A DNA stretch of 64,000 nt from Desulfobulbus propionicus (lineage in GTDB: Bacteria > Desulfobacterota > Desulfobulbia > Desulfobulbales > Desulfobulbaceae), in contig PDTE01000021.1 of the NCBI GenBank assembly GCA_002747135.1, forward strand, positions 1 to 64,000. Reading direction: 5' to 3'. Under the pieces are notes generated by a model. The model worked only from the letters and a program-made list of their open reading frames with translations. It made no database searches and was not told the origin of the DNA. How positions within the stretch are numbered: position 1 is the stretch's first letter; every line of letters begins with the position of its first letter. The position numbers were made by a program, and so were the translations under genes. Positions 9,818-18,823 of this stretch are shown piece after piece.

Positions 9818-10120
9818 AAAAATTCTCCAAACTTTTCCAGTCAAAAGTAATTTACCCAAAAAAAGGAGGGGAGGTGATAAGAAGTCGCTTTCCGCGATAT
9901 GCTCAAAGATCTGAATAAGCGAGAAAAAACAGGTGCCGCAACCTCCATTTTCACCTTCAGCGACGCATTTATCTTGAGCAGAACTCCCAGGACAACCTGC
10001 ACTATGCAAGCAATTGGCAGAGCGGTGGACATCATCAGGTAAAACAAATATCAATATTAAAAAATAGCAGACAAAAAGTAAACGACAGATTGAATGAATT
10101 TGAAAATGCACTGTATCGCA
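9818..10120. other. Region upstream of the MCP, open frame with Cys cluster
   Basis: The minus-strand frame of the MCP stays open here and reads a hydrophobic stretch ([15 protein letters not shown]) followed by a Cys-rich segment ([22 protein letters not shown]). Its only upstream start (GTG 10132) lies in an A repeat. It may be the remnant of a small gene, or chance. I do not call a CDS. Confidence 0.3.
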
Positions 10121-10278
10121 GTAACTACTCACTGGCTATGTAACGCTCTGCTTTTACCTGCCTCAAACGTGTAACTGCTCTCAGGTTACCCCTATTTGGA
10201 CAAGCACGACTGGCAGCTATAGCCCCTCTATGCGGCGGGTCGTGATCGTTCAAAGAGGGGTGAGTTGTGAGGAGTTAC
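10121..10278. repeat. A-family palindromic element (full-length type)
   Basis: GTAACTACTCACTGG at the left, the core TATAGCCCCTCTATGCGGCG, and GAGGAGTTACG at the right. It is almost the same as 43242-43401 and the reverse complement of 29743-29900. Inverted ends and a self-complementary core predict a strong hairpin. Confidence 0.9.
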
Positions 10279-10346
10279 GTATCGCAAGGCTTTGAGCATC
10301 ATGCAATGAGCTAGGCCGCCATCGGAATGGAGATTAAAGGTGGGTA

Positions 10347-10664
10347 TCAGATTGAAAAGAGGTGGCAAGCACAGGGAATATGCGGCTCTTCATAACCAGG
10401 CCAGCCATCCTCGAAAAGCTCGTAATGAAAACCAGTGTGGCAAACTACCTTTTGCTTCACCGGTGAATTCAGCCCATCCCCTGGCGGTGGTCGCTGTGGC
10501 TGCGGTTCTTCCCGCAACTTGAGATGTTCTGGTATCTTTTTGGTCACCGGTCGCTCATTGATAAGGCTTATGATCTTCATCTCCGCCTTACATTGTGGAC
10601 ATTCCAGCGGGTCAACCTCCTGGATTTTAGACACCCGGGAAAGCGCACCTGACGTAAAAATCAC
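10347..10664 (-). pseudogene. C-terminal remnant of an IS91-like (Y2) transposase
   Basis: About 105 codons reading EVDPLECPQCKAEMKIISLI and ending FEDGWPGYEEPHI, the zinc-motif tail and C-terminus typical of Y2/IS91-type transposases in Deltaproteobacteria. The catalytic His/Tyr part is absent; upstream sequence runs into repeats. The apparent start is an artefact of truncation. Family assignment is from memory of this tail and is moderately secure. Confidence 0.6.
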
Positions 10665-10740
10665 CCTCAGGGTAAGAAGGAAATGATGGCGCCGCTACGC
10701 TCCGAATGCCTGGCCGGAATCACTGGAATACACAATGATT

Positions 10741-10856
10741 GTCCGTATAGAGGGGGTGTAGCTGCCAGTCATCTGTGTCCAAATCCGGGGGGATGAAAAC
10801 GATTACAGACTCGAAGTAAGTGAAACCAGGTCGTTGCACGCTTTGGGAGTAGTTAC
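10741..10856. repeat. Diverged A-family element upstream of rpsB
   Basis: GTCCGTATAGAGGGGGTG, TAGCTGCCAGTC, and the terminal half AAGTGAAACCAGGTCG to GGGAGTAGTTAC correspond to the right half of other A copies such as 36096-36195. Confidence 0.7.
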
Positions 10857-10875
10857 GAAAAGGCAAGAGTAGCAG

Positions 10876-10904
10876 TTGAGTTATTTTTTTAGTTGTGATA
10901 ATAT
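10876..10904 (+). promoter_or_regulatory. Candidate sigma70-type promoter of rpsB-tsf
   Basis: TTGAGT (10876-10881), a 17-bp spacer, then TAATAT (10899-10904). Transcription would begin near 10911, leaving a leader of about 120 nt before rpsB. The region is A+T-rich and directly follows a repeat. Prediction from sequence only. Confidence 0.5.
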
Positions 10905-10951
10905 ATACTGTTACGCAAAATTGATAGGGTGCCGTTATGCCCAACTACACA

Positions 10952-11002
10952 CATTCCATCGCCCTATGGTGTTCCGTGCACGGAATCGGGCAGTGAGGAA
11001 TG
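10952..11002 (+). ncRNA. Candidate S2 (rpsB) leader RNA, nested stem structure
   Basis: Three nested helices can be drawn in the rpsB leader: CATTCC (10952-10957) with GGAATG (10997-11002), GCCC (10961-10964) with GGGC (10988-10991), and an apical hairpin TTCCG-TGCA-CGGAA (10972-10985). S2 represses its own rpsB-tsf mRNA in several proteobacteria through a structured leader, so position and shape fit an autoregulatory site. Homology to known S2 leaders was not tested. Confidence 0.45.
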
Positions 11003-11032
11003 GAGGAATAACCATAAAATAGGAGAAAAACC

Positions 11033-11827
11033 ATGACCAAGGTAACAATGAGACAGATGCTTGAGGCCGGTCTGCACTTCGGTCATCAGACAAGACGCTG
11101 GAACCCTAAAATGAAGCCGTATATTTACGGCCCAAGAAACGGTATTTATATTGTCAACCTGGATGTGACCATGAAACTGTTTCGAAAGGCCTGTAGCTTT
11201 ATCGCCGACAGGGTTGCAGAGGGCGGAGAGGTTCTTTTTGTTTGTACCAAGCGTCAAGGACAACAGATTATCAAGGAAGACGCCCAGCGTTGCGGCATGT
11301 ATTTTGTTAATCATCGCTGGCTTGGCGGCATGATGACCAATTTCCAAACCATTAAAAATTCTGTAGAGCGTTTGAAAAAGATTGAAGCAATGCAGGATGA
11401 TGGCTCCATTAACAGGTTCCCGAAAAAGGAAGTTCTGCAGATGGAAAAAGAGCGTGTCAAGCTTGACCGCAATATAGGTGGTATCAAGAATATGCGGACT
11501 TTGCCGGACATCCTTTTTGTGATTGATCCAAATAAAGAAGAAATCGCTGTTGGTGAGGCTAAGAAACTCGGAATCAAGATTGTCGCTTTGACTGATACCA
11601 ATTGTGATCCTGATAATGTTGATTATGTGATTCCTGGAAATGATGATGCGATACGGGCGATAAAATTGATCAGTTCCATGATTGCTCAGGCTGTTCTTGA
11701 AGGTAAGGACAGGCGTGGCGAAGAAACGCCTGCTGCTCATGAAGAGCTGGAGGCGGAGATGATGGCTGCCAGTGAAGATGCTGCAGAAGAAGAAACAGGC
11801 GAAGAAACACCTGATGTTGACGACTAA
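11033..11827 (+). CDS. rpsB: 30S ribosomal protein S2
   Basis: Small-subunit protein placed between head and body on the solvent side of the ribosome. Starts [14 protein letters not shown] after the first residues and contains [22 protein letters not shown] and ALTDTNCDP, all S2 signatures. 264 residues, with an acidic, Glu/Ala-rich C-terminal tail longer than the E. coli protein's. AGGAGAAAAACC precedes ATG. First gene of rpsB-tsf. Its TAA overlaps the CTAACCA edge of a D-family repeat that separates it from tsf, which may alter the S2:EF-Ts ratio. Confidence 0.97.
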   Translation: MTKVTMRQMLEAGLHFGHQTRRWNPKMKPYIYGPRNGIYIVNLDVTMKLFRKACSFIADRVAEGGEVLFVCTKRQGQQIIKEDAQRCGMYFVNHRWLGGMMTNFQTIKNSVERLKKIEAMQDDGSINRFPKKEVLQMEKERVKLDRNIGGIKNMRTLPDILFVIDPNKEEIAVGEAKKLGIKIVALTDTNCDPDNVDYVIPGNDDAIRAIKLISSMIAQAVLEGKDRRGEETPAAHEELEAEMMAASEDAAEEETGEETPDVDD

Positions 11828-12020
11828 CCAACATGCTGGGCCAGGTTTGCCAACCACATATGAACCATGAAAGCCGGTTACTTCGGTAAGGGATGGGTAT
11901 CGCTTCCGCCAGGAGACTTTCATATAAAAAACCAGTATGGTTGGGTCAGAGAGCCTTCAGCCATAACGAAAAATGAAACTGAAACTTCGAGACACCTCTT
12001 CTGTCTCCAAACGGAGTTTT
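11824..12020. repeat. D-family element between rpsB and tsf
   Basis: CTAACCAACATGCTGGGCC opens it and overlaps the rpsB stop. Internal landmarks are AAGGGATGGGTATCGCTTCC and CAGCCATAACGAAAAATGAA. Near the end GAGACA can pair with TGTCTC and TCTCC with GGAG, at the place where other D copies carry AACATCTGTT/AACAGATGTT. It lies inside an operon that is otherwise normally tight. Confidence 0.8.
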
Positions 12021-12041
12021 AGATAACTAAGGAGAAACACT

Positions 12042-12635
12042 GTGAAAATTACAAGCCAAATGGTCAAGGAACTCCGTGATAAAACCAACGCTGGAATGAT
12101 GGACTGTAAAAAAGCGCTGGAGGAAACTGATGGAGACTTAGAAAAAGCGGTTGATCTTCTTCGGCAAAAAGGGCTGGCAGTTGCTGCCAAGCGAGCTGAC
12201 AGGGCTACCAGTGAAGGCGTTATTGAATGTTATATTCATGGCGGCGGTAAACTTGGTGTCATGGTTGAAGTTGGCTGTGAAACCGATTTTGTTGCTAAGA
12301 CAGATGATTTCAAGGCTTTTGCCAGAGATGTGGCCATGCATGTCGCAGCTGTCAGTCCGGTGTCGGTGAGCCGGGATGATATTCCAGAAGAGCTTGTTTC
12401 CAGGGAAAAGGAGATATATGTCAAACAGGCACTTGAATCGGGCAAGCCTGAGCAGATAGTTGAAAAAATCGTTACGGGAAAAATTGAGAAGTATATTACG
12501 GAAATCTGTCTGTTAGAACAAAAATTTGTCAAAGAGCCTGAGTTGACCGTACAAGACAAGCTCAATGAACTTATTGCAAAGATGGGCGAAAATATTTCAA
12601 TCAAAAAGTTTATCCGGTTCCAAATCGGCGAATAA
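12042..12635 (+). CDS. tsf: Elongation factor Ts (short form)
   Basis: Guanine-nucleotide exchange factor for EF-Tu. The N-terminal UBA-like domain (VKELRDKTNAGMMDCKKALEE) and the core TDFVAKTDDF are clear. At 197 residues it is the short EF-Ts type, lacking the second subdomain and coiled-coil of the E. coli 283-residue protein. The start is GTG at 12042, supported by AAGGAGAAACACT just upstream. A strong terminator follows, so rpsB-tsf is a two-gene unit. Confidence 0.96.
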   Translation: MKITSQMVKELRDKTNAGMMDCKKALEETDGDLEKAVDLLRQKGLAVAAKRADRATSEGVIECYIHGGGKLGVMVEVGCETDFVAKTDDFKAFARDVAMHVAAVSPVSVSRDDIPEELVSREKEIYVKQALESGKPEQIVEKIVTGKIEKYITEICLLEQKFVKEPELTVQDKLNELIAKMGENISIKKFIRFQIGE

Positions 12636-12657
12636 TTTTGTTTTTGTAACATGCCCG

Positions 12658-12699
12658 CTTCAGGGAGGCGACGTCCTGTCGTTTCTCTGAAGTTTTTTT
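12658..12699 (+). terminator. Intrinsic terminator after tsf
   Basis: CTTCAGGGAGGCGAC pairs with GTCGTTTCTCTGAAG (15 pairs, three of them G-U) around a GTCCT loop, followed by seven T. It ends the rpsB-tsf transcript. Confidence 0.88.
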
Positions 12700-12713
12700 A
12701 TGTCAGCTGCATC

Positions 12714-12875
12714 GTAACTCGTCATGGGTGCTTCATCTTTGCCCGATCACTCTTTCCCGCATACTCACTCTTGTAGAGCGAAAAGGAGCGCTTGCCCAAT
12801 TCTGTTGCACCCGAGACCAGTTACACGTCAGAAGGAGAGGATAACACGTAAGGTACAGACCCCGTGATTGGTTAC
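12714..12875. repeat. C-family element upstream of pyrH
   Basis: Inverted orientation: GTAACTCGTCATGGGTGC ... TGTTGCACCCGAGACCAG, then the outer arm to CCCCGTGATTGGTTAC. Arms pair across a central hairpin (CCCGATCACTCTTTC / GAAAAGGAGCGCTTG, imperfect). Confidence 0.8.
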
Positions 12876-12967
12876 CCAGAGTGTCATAACGAGCATTGAT
12901 GCCTTTGCCCAAGGTCATGCAGGTCCGTGTACCATTCACTGTTTTTTAAAGGAAGCTGGTTCCAGTT

Positions 12968-13678
12968 ATGAGTTATAAAAGGATACTCTTAAAGATTAGC
13001 GGAGAAGCCCTGATGGGTGATGACTCCTATGGTATAAACACTGAAGTTGTACGTTTTGTTTCATCAGAAATAAAAAAAGTACATGATTTTGGTATAGAAA
13101 TAGCAATGGTAATTGGAGCCGGGAATATTTTTCGCGGTGTTGCCGGTGCTGCAAGCGGCATGGACAGAGGGTCTGCCGACAGCATGGGAATGCTGGGAAC
13201 AGTCATGAACTCACTGGCTGTACAGGATGGGCTTGAATCCATTGGTATTTCCTGCAAAGTGATGTCTGCTATCACCATGCTCAATGTGTGCGAGCCGTAT
13301 GAGCGGGTCAAGGCACTTGAACATCTCAGGAAAAACAGGGTGGTCATATTTGCAGCTGGTACAGGTAATCCCTATTTCACGACGGACACAGCAGCCGTGC
13401 TGAGAGCACTGGAAATAAAAGCTGACGTTATAATGAAGGCTACCAGGGTCGATGGTGTGTATGATCGGGATCCGGAACAATTTGCCGAAGCGGTGCGGTA
13501 TGATACCTTAACCTATCACACCGTCCTTCGTGATGATCTGAAAATCATGGATGCCGCTGGCATCTCACTTGCCCGGGACAACCACTTGCCTGTTCTGGTT
13601 TTTAATATGAAAAAAGAAGGCAATATAGCCAAGGCTGCAACCGGAGCGGGAGGAGTAGGCACAGTCATTACAAACTAA
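12968..13678 (+). CDS. pyrH: UMP kinase
   Basis: Amino-acid-kinase-family enzyme making UDP from UMP, the entry to all pyrimidine nucleotides. Visible: [13 protein letters not shown] at the N-terminus, GAGNIFRG (phosphate site), [16 protein letters not shown] and the [10 protein letters not shown] region. 236 residues, standard length. AAAGGAAGCTGGTTCC precedes ATG. It begins the pyrH-frr-uppS-cdsA-dxr-rseP-tsaB-ispG run, after the tsf terminator and a C repeat that must contain or adjoin its promoter. Confidence 0.97.
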   Translation: MSYKRILLKISGEALMGDDSYGINTEVVRFVSSEIKKVHDFGIEIAMVIGAGNIFRGVAGAASGMDRGSADSMGMLGTVMNSLAVQDGLESIGISCKVMSAITMLNVCEPYERVKALEHLRKNRVVIFAAGTGNPYFTTDTAAVLRALEIKADVIMKATRVDGVYDRDPEQFAEAVRYDTLTYHTVLRDDLKIMDAAGISLARDNHLPVLVFNMKKEGNIAKAATGAGGVGTVITN

Positions 13679-13732
13679 CCAGCAGAGCTGGCTCAGTACC
13701 TTTCATAAATTATTTGTTTTTCAAGGAGTTAC

Positions 13733-14293
13733 ATGATGTCAACAGACATAATTGACCAACTAAACGATAAGATGACCTCCAGTGTAGAAGCCTTAAAACG
13801 TGAGCTTGTAAAAATTCGTACAGGCCGCGCTTCACTGTCTCTGCTCGACAGCGTGAAAGTAGACGCCTATGGTTCGCAGATGCCTGTGGATCAAGTTGGG
13901 ACAATGACTATTCCTGAGCCCAGCATGATTGCCATCAAACCATGGGACCCACAGATGCTTCCTGCCATAGAAAAGGCCATCCTTGCCTCAGATTTAGGCC
14001 TGACTCCGGCAAATGATGGTAATATTATTCGTCTTTCTATTCCTGCCCTGACTGAAGAGAGACGCAGGGAACTGGTAAAGCAGGTGAAAAAAATCGGAGA
14101 GGAATTCAAGGTGGCTGTGCGTAATGTGCGTCGGGATACCAATGACACCTTGAAAAAAATGAAGAAAGACAAGACGATTTCTGAAGATGATATGTTTCGC
14201 CTCCAGGAAGAAAGTCAGAAGTCTACGGACTCATTTATTAAGCTTATTGATGAAGTCGTTGCCGGAAAAGAAAAAGAAGTAATGGAAGTATAA
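13733..14293 (+). CDS. frr: Ribosome recycling factor
   Basis: Splits post-termination ribosomes together with EF-G. The 186-residue protein shows the three-helix-bundle signature: LKRELVKIRTGRAS, then IPALTEERRRELVKQVKK and RNVRRDTND. Two adjacent in-frame ATGs are present; AAGGAG is 4 nt from the first (13733) and 7 nt from the second (13736), so the second may be the real start. It lies 54 nt after pyrH and 19 nt before uppS, as in many bacteria. Confidence 0.96.
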   Translation: MMSTDIIDQLNDKMTSSVEALKRELVKIRTGRASLSLLDSVKVDAYGSQMPVDQVGTMTIPEPSMIAIKPWDPQMLPAIEKAILASDLGLTPANDGNIIRLSIPALTEERRRELVKQVKKIGEEFKVAVRNVRRDTNDTLKKMKKDKTISEDDMFRLQEESQKSTDSFIKLIDEVVAGKEKEVMEV

Positions 14294-14312
14294 GGCGGGC
14301 AAAAGGTTTATT

Positions 14313-15065
14313 GTGGTTGACTTTTCAGGTACACTGGCAATACCGCGTCATGTCGCCATTATTATGGATGGCAATGGCCGTTGGGCGCAGGAACGGCATC
14401 ATCCCCGCATTTTCGGGCATAAGGCGGGAGTTGACTCTGTACGGGAGGCTGTGGAGACATCCCGTGAGCTTGGAATTGAATATCTCACCCTGTACGCCTT
14501 CTCAACGGAAAACTGGAAACGACCGTCGCTTGAGGTAACAGGTCTGATGCAGTTACTTAAGACCTACCTGAAGAGTGAGCTGGACAATATGCTCACCAAT
14601 GATATCAGCTTGCACTGTATTGGCCAGATAGAGCGTCTTCCCAGAGAGGTTCGCACAACCCTTGAAACTACAATTGAAAAAACAGCCTGCTGCAGGTCAA
14701 TGCACCTGAATCTTGCCTTGAGTTATGGCGGTCGGAGTGAGCTGATAGCCGGAATACAGCGTATTGCCCAAAAATGTGTTTCCGGTGAGCTTTCCTGGGA
14801 AGATATCCATGAGGATACTATCAGTGACCATCTGTATACCCGGGGACAGGCGGAACCGGACTTGCTCATCCGCACAGGCGGAGAACACAGGTTGTCAAAT
14901 TTTTTGCTCTGGCAGTCTTCTTACACTGAACTCTATTTTACTGAGATCAAATGGCCTGATTTTCGAAAGAAACAGCTGCTTCTGGCTATTGAGGAATTCA
15001 ACAGCAGACAACGTCGATACGGCCAGACCGGGGCGCAGGTTACCAGAGCGGAGAACGGGACATGA
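14313..15065 (+). CDS. uppS: Undecaprenyl diphosphate synthase
   Basis: Cis-prenyltransferase extending farnesyl-PP to the C55 carrier lipid for peptidoglycan and O-antigen. Motifs in order: IIMDGNGRWAQ, GHKAGVDSVRE, LTLYAFSTENWKRP, and PDLLIRTGGEHRLSNFLLWQ with YTELYFT after it. 250 residues. The start is GTG 14313. It overlaps cdsA by ATGA, giving translational coupling with the next lipid gene. Confidence 0.96.
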   Translation: MVDFSGTLAIPRHVAIIMDGNGRWAQERHHPRIFGHKAGVDSVREAVETSRELGIEYLTLYAFSTENWKRPSLEVTGLMQLLKTYLKSELDNMLTNDISLHCIGQIERLPREVRTTLETTIEKTACCRSMHLNLALSYGGRSELIAGIQRIAQKCVSGELSWEDIHEDTISDHLYTRGQAEPDLLIRTGGEHRLSNFLLWQSSYTELYFTEIKWPDFRKKQLLLAIEEFNSRQRRYGQTGAQVTRAENGT

Positions 15066-15859
15066 ACCGCGTGGTGCCGGGTGTACTTATGGCTGCTGGT
15101 TGCATTGCTCTGTTGTTATGGGGTTCAGGAAACACTATTCGTTTTGTCCTGCTTCTGGTTGGAGTCATTGGCTTGAAAGAATATTTTCGCATGACCTGCC
15201 CGTATCTGGCAGGTTTACTTCTCCAGCTTTCCATCCTGACGGCGCTGCTCCCCCTTTTGGGTGTCTTTTCAGGTTCACTTGAGGCTGTTATTGGTGGACT
15301 GGTCATCTGTTTTATGGTCACAATCTTTATTAGCCTGAAACAATTCAATGCCCTGCCCAATGTGTTGAACTATATAACAGCGACCTGTTTTGGAGCCTTG
15401 TATATTTCAGTTTGTCTTGCCTATCTCGCTCTTATTCAAACACAAAAATACGGATCATTCTGGCTGCTTGTGCTTCTTGCCTTGACTGCGGGCTCTGATA
15501 CCGGTGCGTATTACATCGGCAGGAAGTTCGGTAACAAAAAACTGTTGCCCAGGGTCAGCCCCAAAAAAACCATTGCAGGTGGAATCGGTGGGTTATGTAC
15601 CGGGACACTTGCTGCCGTGGCTGTGAGCCTTTTTCTCCCCATACCTGAACATCTGGTCCGTTTGCTTCCTGCCGCCTTTTTGCTGATTATTATGGGGGTA
15701 GTCGGTGACCTGGCTGAATCTGTAATAAAGCGTTCCTGTAACAGCAAAGATTCAGGAACGATACTGGGAGGTCATGGCGGGCTTCTTGATCGTATAGACA
15801 GCCTGCTGCTGGCCGGGCCGACGTTGTATTATCTCCTTGCCTGGAGAGTTCTTCAATGA
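15062..15859 (+). CDS. cdsA: Phosphatidate cytidylyltransferase
   Basis: Integral inner-membrane enzyme producing CDP-diacylglycerol from CTP and phosphatidate. Multiple hydrophobic helices fill the 265 residues. The CdsA signature SVIKRSCNSKDSG-GGHGGLLDRIDS is complete near the C-terminus. Coupled by 4-nt overlaps on both sides (uppS upstream, dxr downstream), so its level is tied to isoprenoid genes. Confidence 0.96.
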   Translation: MNRVVPGVLMAAGCIALLLWGSGNTIRFVLLLVGVIGLKEYFRMTCPYLAGLLLQLSILTALLPLLGVFSGSLEAVIGGLVICFMVTIFISLKQFNALPNVLNYITATCFGALYISVCLAYLALIQTQKYGSFWLLVLLALTAGSDTGAYYIGRKFGNKKLLPRVSPKKTIAGGIGGLCTGTLAAVAVSLFLPIPEHLVRLLPAAFLLIIMGVVGDLAESVIKRSCNSKDSGTILGGHGGLLDRIDSLLLAGPTLYYLLAWRVLQ

Positions 15860-17022
15860 AAACCATTGCGTTACTTGGCTCGACCGGTTCCATTGGCAGT
15901 AATGTTCTTGAGGTGGTCAGACGATATCCAGACAGGTTCAGGGTAGCCTCCCTTACTGCCGGAAACAGTGTTGCATCTCTTGCCGATCAGGTGGTTGAGT
16001 TCAACCCTGAGTTCGTCTCCATTGGCAATGGTGAGCGTGTAAACCAGCTGAGAGAGCTCCTCCCGGAATACTATCATGACCGCATCCTGACTGGTGATGA
16101 AGGGAATTGTGAGGCAGCCAGGCTCTCTTCAGTTGATATGGTCGTTACCGCAGTGGCCGGTAGCGTCGGGTTACTGCCGACCCTTGCTGCTCTTGATGCC
16201 GGCAAGGACATAGGGCTTGCCAACAAGGAAACCCTGGTTATGGCAGGACAGCTTGTCATGGAGAGGGCTCGGGCTGCTGGCATACGTATTCTTCCCATAG
16301 ATTCAGAGCATAGCGCAATTTTTCAGGCACTGGCGGCTGGCAGAAAACAGGATGTGCGCAGATTGCTTTTAACGGCCTCAGGCGGCCCCTTTCGTCAGCT
16401 GAGTGCAGACAAACTTGATCAGGTAACACCTGAACAAGCCCTGGCGCATCCTAATTGGGATATGGGGCGAAAAATTTCCATTGATTCTGCCACCCTTATG
16501 AACAAGGGGCTGGAAGTGATAGAGGCGCGCTGGCTTTTTGATATAACGGCGGATCAGATTGAAGTGGTGGTACACCCGCAATCCATCGTTCATTCACTGG
16601 TTGAATACAACGATGGTTCAATTATTGCCCAGATGGGCATTCCAGACATGCAGATCCCAATTGCTTACGCCCTGTCTTATCCCGAAAGGCTCGATCTGGG
16701 GAACCCTTCGCTTGATCTTGCTGCCTGCGAGGATCTGACCTTTGAAGCACCTGACACCCTACGCTTCCCCTCCTTGCTTACCGCACGTGAGTGCTTGCAG
16801 GCCGGAGGGGTTATGACAGCGGTGTTAAACGCCGCCAATGAGGTCGCGGTTGACGCCTTTTTGCAGAAAAGAATTGGTTTTATGGATATCCATCGGGTTG
16901 TAAGCATTGCGCTTGGGCTCGCTGAAAATGACGATCCAATGCAGGTTGAGGCGATACTGCATGCGGACTCGGTCGCTCGCCTGAACGCGCTGGCAGAAAT
17001 CAAGCGGTTACACAGCAAATAA
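15856..17022 (+). CDS. dxr: 1-deoxy-D-xylulose 5-phosphate reductoisomerase
   Basis: NADPH-dependent second step of the MEP isoprenoid pathway, giving 2-C-methylerythritol 4-phosphate. N-terminal Rossmann motif LLGSTGSIGSN, the metal/substrate segment IDSEHSAIFQAL, and SATLMNKGLEVIEA are present. 388 residues, normal. ATG overlaps the cdsA stop by 4 nt. It works in the same pathway as ispG downstream in this cluster, and supplies UppS. Confidence 0.97.
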   Translation: MKTIALLGSTGSIGSNVLEVVRRYPDRFRVASLTAGNSVASLADQVVEFNPEFVSIGNGERVNQLRELLPEYYHDRILTGDEGNCEAARLSSVDMVVTAVAGSVGLLPTLAALDAGKDIGLANKETLVMAGQLVMERARAAGIRILPIDSEHSAIFQALAAGRKQDVRRLLLTASGGPFRQLSADKLDQVTPEQALAHPNWDMGRKISIDSATLMNKGLEVIEARWLFDITADQIEVVVHPQSIVHSLVEYNDGSIIAQMGIPDMQIPIAYALSYPERLDLGNPSLDLAACEDLTFEAPDTLRFPSLLTARECLQAGGVMTAVLNAANEVAVDAFLQKRIGFMDIHRVVSIALGLAENDDPMQVEAILHADSVARLNALAEIKRLHSK

Positions 17023-17042
17023 TACTCTGACACTTTACTCTG

Positions 17043-18128
17043 ATGAACTCTCTTCTTTCCTTTATTCTGGTGCTGGGTGTATTGATTTTTGTCCACGAAC
17101 TTGGTCATTTTCTTCTGGCCAAAGCTTTCGGGGTAAAGGTGCTCACTTTTTCCCTTGGTTTTGGCAATAAGGTGGTGAGTCGCCAATGGGGAGAAACAGA
17201 GTACCAGATAGGGGCTTTTCCTTTGGGCGGATTTGTCAGGATGTATGGAGAACAGGCTGATGAAACCGTTGACGCTGATCAGCAGCATCGTTCTTTTTCT
17301 CATAAACCTATCTGGCAGCGCTTTGGTATTGTCTTTGGCGGGCCGCTCTTTAACCTGCTGTTTGCGGTGATTTTATTCTGGGGCATGTTGATGATCACCG
17401 GACTTCCCGAGGCGGTCGACACCACCCTGATTGGAGAAATTTCTGCTGGCTCCGCTGCCCAGCAGGCCGGTCTCCAGGTCGATGATCGAATCCTGCAACT
17501 GAACGGCAAAAAAATGCAGGGCTGGGCCGATATTTCCACTATGGTCAGGGAGAGCGGAGGTAAATCCGTTGAGCTTGTTGTTGAACGGGCAGGGGAAACC
17601 CTTTTCATCACCGCTACGCCAAGCATGGAAAAGGTGAAAAATATTTTTGGGGAAGAGGTTGGCGAACGATATCTGCTTGGCATTGTCCGAAAAACTAAGC
17701 TGCAATATAAAGCCGTTTCCTCTGCTGAGGCAGGCAAAGCTGCCCTTCTTCAAACATGGGATCTCACTCATTTGACAATCATGGGTATCATCAAGATGAT
17801 ACAGCGGATTATTCCGGCCAGTGAACTTGGAGGGCCGATACGTATCGCCGAGATTGCCGGGCAGCAGCTTGAGGCCGGTTGGCTTAACCTGCTCTATTTT
17901 ATGGGGCTTCTCAGTGTAAACCTCGGTGTACTGAATCTGCTTCCTGTTCCGGTGCTTGATGGAGGGCACCTCGTTTTTCTGACCATTGAAGCGATTCGCA
18001 GAAAACCACTGGGTGAGCGAACAATGGAAGTGAGTCAGAAGATAGGCATAGCCCTGCTCGGCTCCCTGATGATCTTTGTCTTTTACAATGATATCATGAG
18101 GATCATACAACGGTGGCTGACTTCCTGA
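17043..18128 (+). CDS. rseP: Site-2 intramembrane protease RseP
   Basis: Zinc metalloprotease of the inner membrane that cleaves anti-sigma factors and signal-peptide remnants. HELGHF in the first transmembrane helix (residues 18-23) gives the zinc site, LNLLPVPVLDGGHL near the C-terminus supplies the third ligand, and a PDZ domain lies between (VDTTLIGEISAGSAAQQAGL onward). 361 residues with one PDZ domain, fewer than the two of E. coli. It overlaps tsaB by 16 nt. Confidence 0.96.
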   Translation: MNSLLSFILVLGVLIFVHELGHFLLAKAFGVKVLTFSLGFGNKVVSRQWGETEYQIGAFPLGGFVRMYGEQADETVDADQQHRSFSHKPIWQRFGIVFGGPLFNLLFAVILFWGMLMITGLPEAVDTTLIGEISAGSAAQQAGLQVDDRILQLNGKKMQGWADISTMVRESGGKSVELVVERAGETLFITATPSMEKVKNIFGEEVGERYLLGIVRKTKLQYKAVSSAEAGKAALLQTWDLTHLTIMGIIKMIQRIIPASELGGPIRIAEIAGQQLEAGWLNLLYFMGLLSVNLGVLNLLPVPVLDGGHLVFLTIEAIRRKPLGERTMEVSQKIGIALLGSLMIFVFYNDIMRIIQRWLTS

Positions 18129-18823
18129 TCCTTGCTGTGGAAACATCGTCTGGTTGCGGCAGTGTTGCGCTGACCAATGGACAAATGCATGATGGTCATC
18201 TGCTGGCTGAAGTTACGCTGCGCCCGCAAGTTACTCATTCCAGAAAACTGCTGGGCAGTGTCCGTTTTATCATGGACGCAGTTGGTGTAACCTGGAGTGA
18301 TCTCGATGGTATTGCTGTATGTCTTGGGCCTGGTTCGTTTACCGGTTTGCGAATAGGGATGGCTGCAGCAAAGGGGATAGCCATGGGGGCGGGCCTTCCT
18401 GTGCTTGGTGTCCTTTCCCTGGATGCTTTAGCAGCACAGCTGCCTTGTACAGGGCAGCAGTTGTGCTGCCTTCTCGATGCCAGAAAAAAGCAGGTGTACA
18501 GTGCCCTGTATCGGGCTGCTCCCGACAATTCGCAGCCTCAACGCTGTGGTAAAATCAAGGTACAGGCGCCGGAGGAATTGGCTGCCTCCATTACTGAGCC
18601 CACCATCATGGCAGGCCCGGGAGTGGCCGCCTATGAGCCTTGTTTCCAGGATCGGGAAATGCTGACGCTCATCTCACCTGTCCTGGTGGAACCAAGGGCC
18701 TCGCTGATCGGTTATCTTGGAGCCTCGCAATTACAGGCAGGCAGATTTCCCGCGCCTGGAGAGTTGCATCCGGTATACATACGTGCTTCTGAGGCGGAGA
18801 TAAATGAAAATGCCCGTAGATGA
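18113..18823 (+). CDS. tsaB: tRNA t6A synthesis protein TsaB
   Basis: Partner of TsaD in threonylcarbamoyl-adenosine modification of ANN-decoding tRNAs. ILAVETSSGCGSVAL at the N-terminus and GPGSFTGLRIGMAAAKGIA are the ASKHA-fold TsaB signatures. 236 residues. The start is GTG 18113 inside the rseP end; the downstream end overlaps ispG by 20 nt. TsaB lacks the metal-binding His of TsaD, and none is seen here, so it is not TsaD. Confidence 0.93.
   Translation: MADFLILAVETSSGCGSVALTNGQMHDGHLLAEVTLRPQVTHSRKLLGSVRFIMDAVGVTWSDLDGIAVCLGPGSFTGLRIGMAAAKGIAMGAGLPVLGVLSLDALAAQLPCTGQQLCCLLDARKKQVYSALYRAAPDNSQPQRCGKIKVQAPEELAASITEPTIMAGPGVAAYEPCFQDREMLTLISPVLVEPRASLIGYLGASQLQAGRFPAPGELHPVYIRASEAEINENARR

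Noticed and set aside
9841..10047. Minus-strand [19 protein letters not shown]...
   Set aside because: Other-frame reading of the region upstream of the MCP; no ribosome-binding site and no family features.
10964..11923. 319-aa minus-strand ORF over rpsB
   Set aside because: Antisense shadow of rpsB.
12714..12875. Possible tRNA or structured RNA gene in palindromic intergenic DNA
   Set aside because: The hairpins belong to the dispersed C repeat family; no cloverleaf or T-loop sequence.
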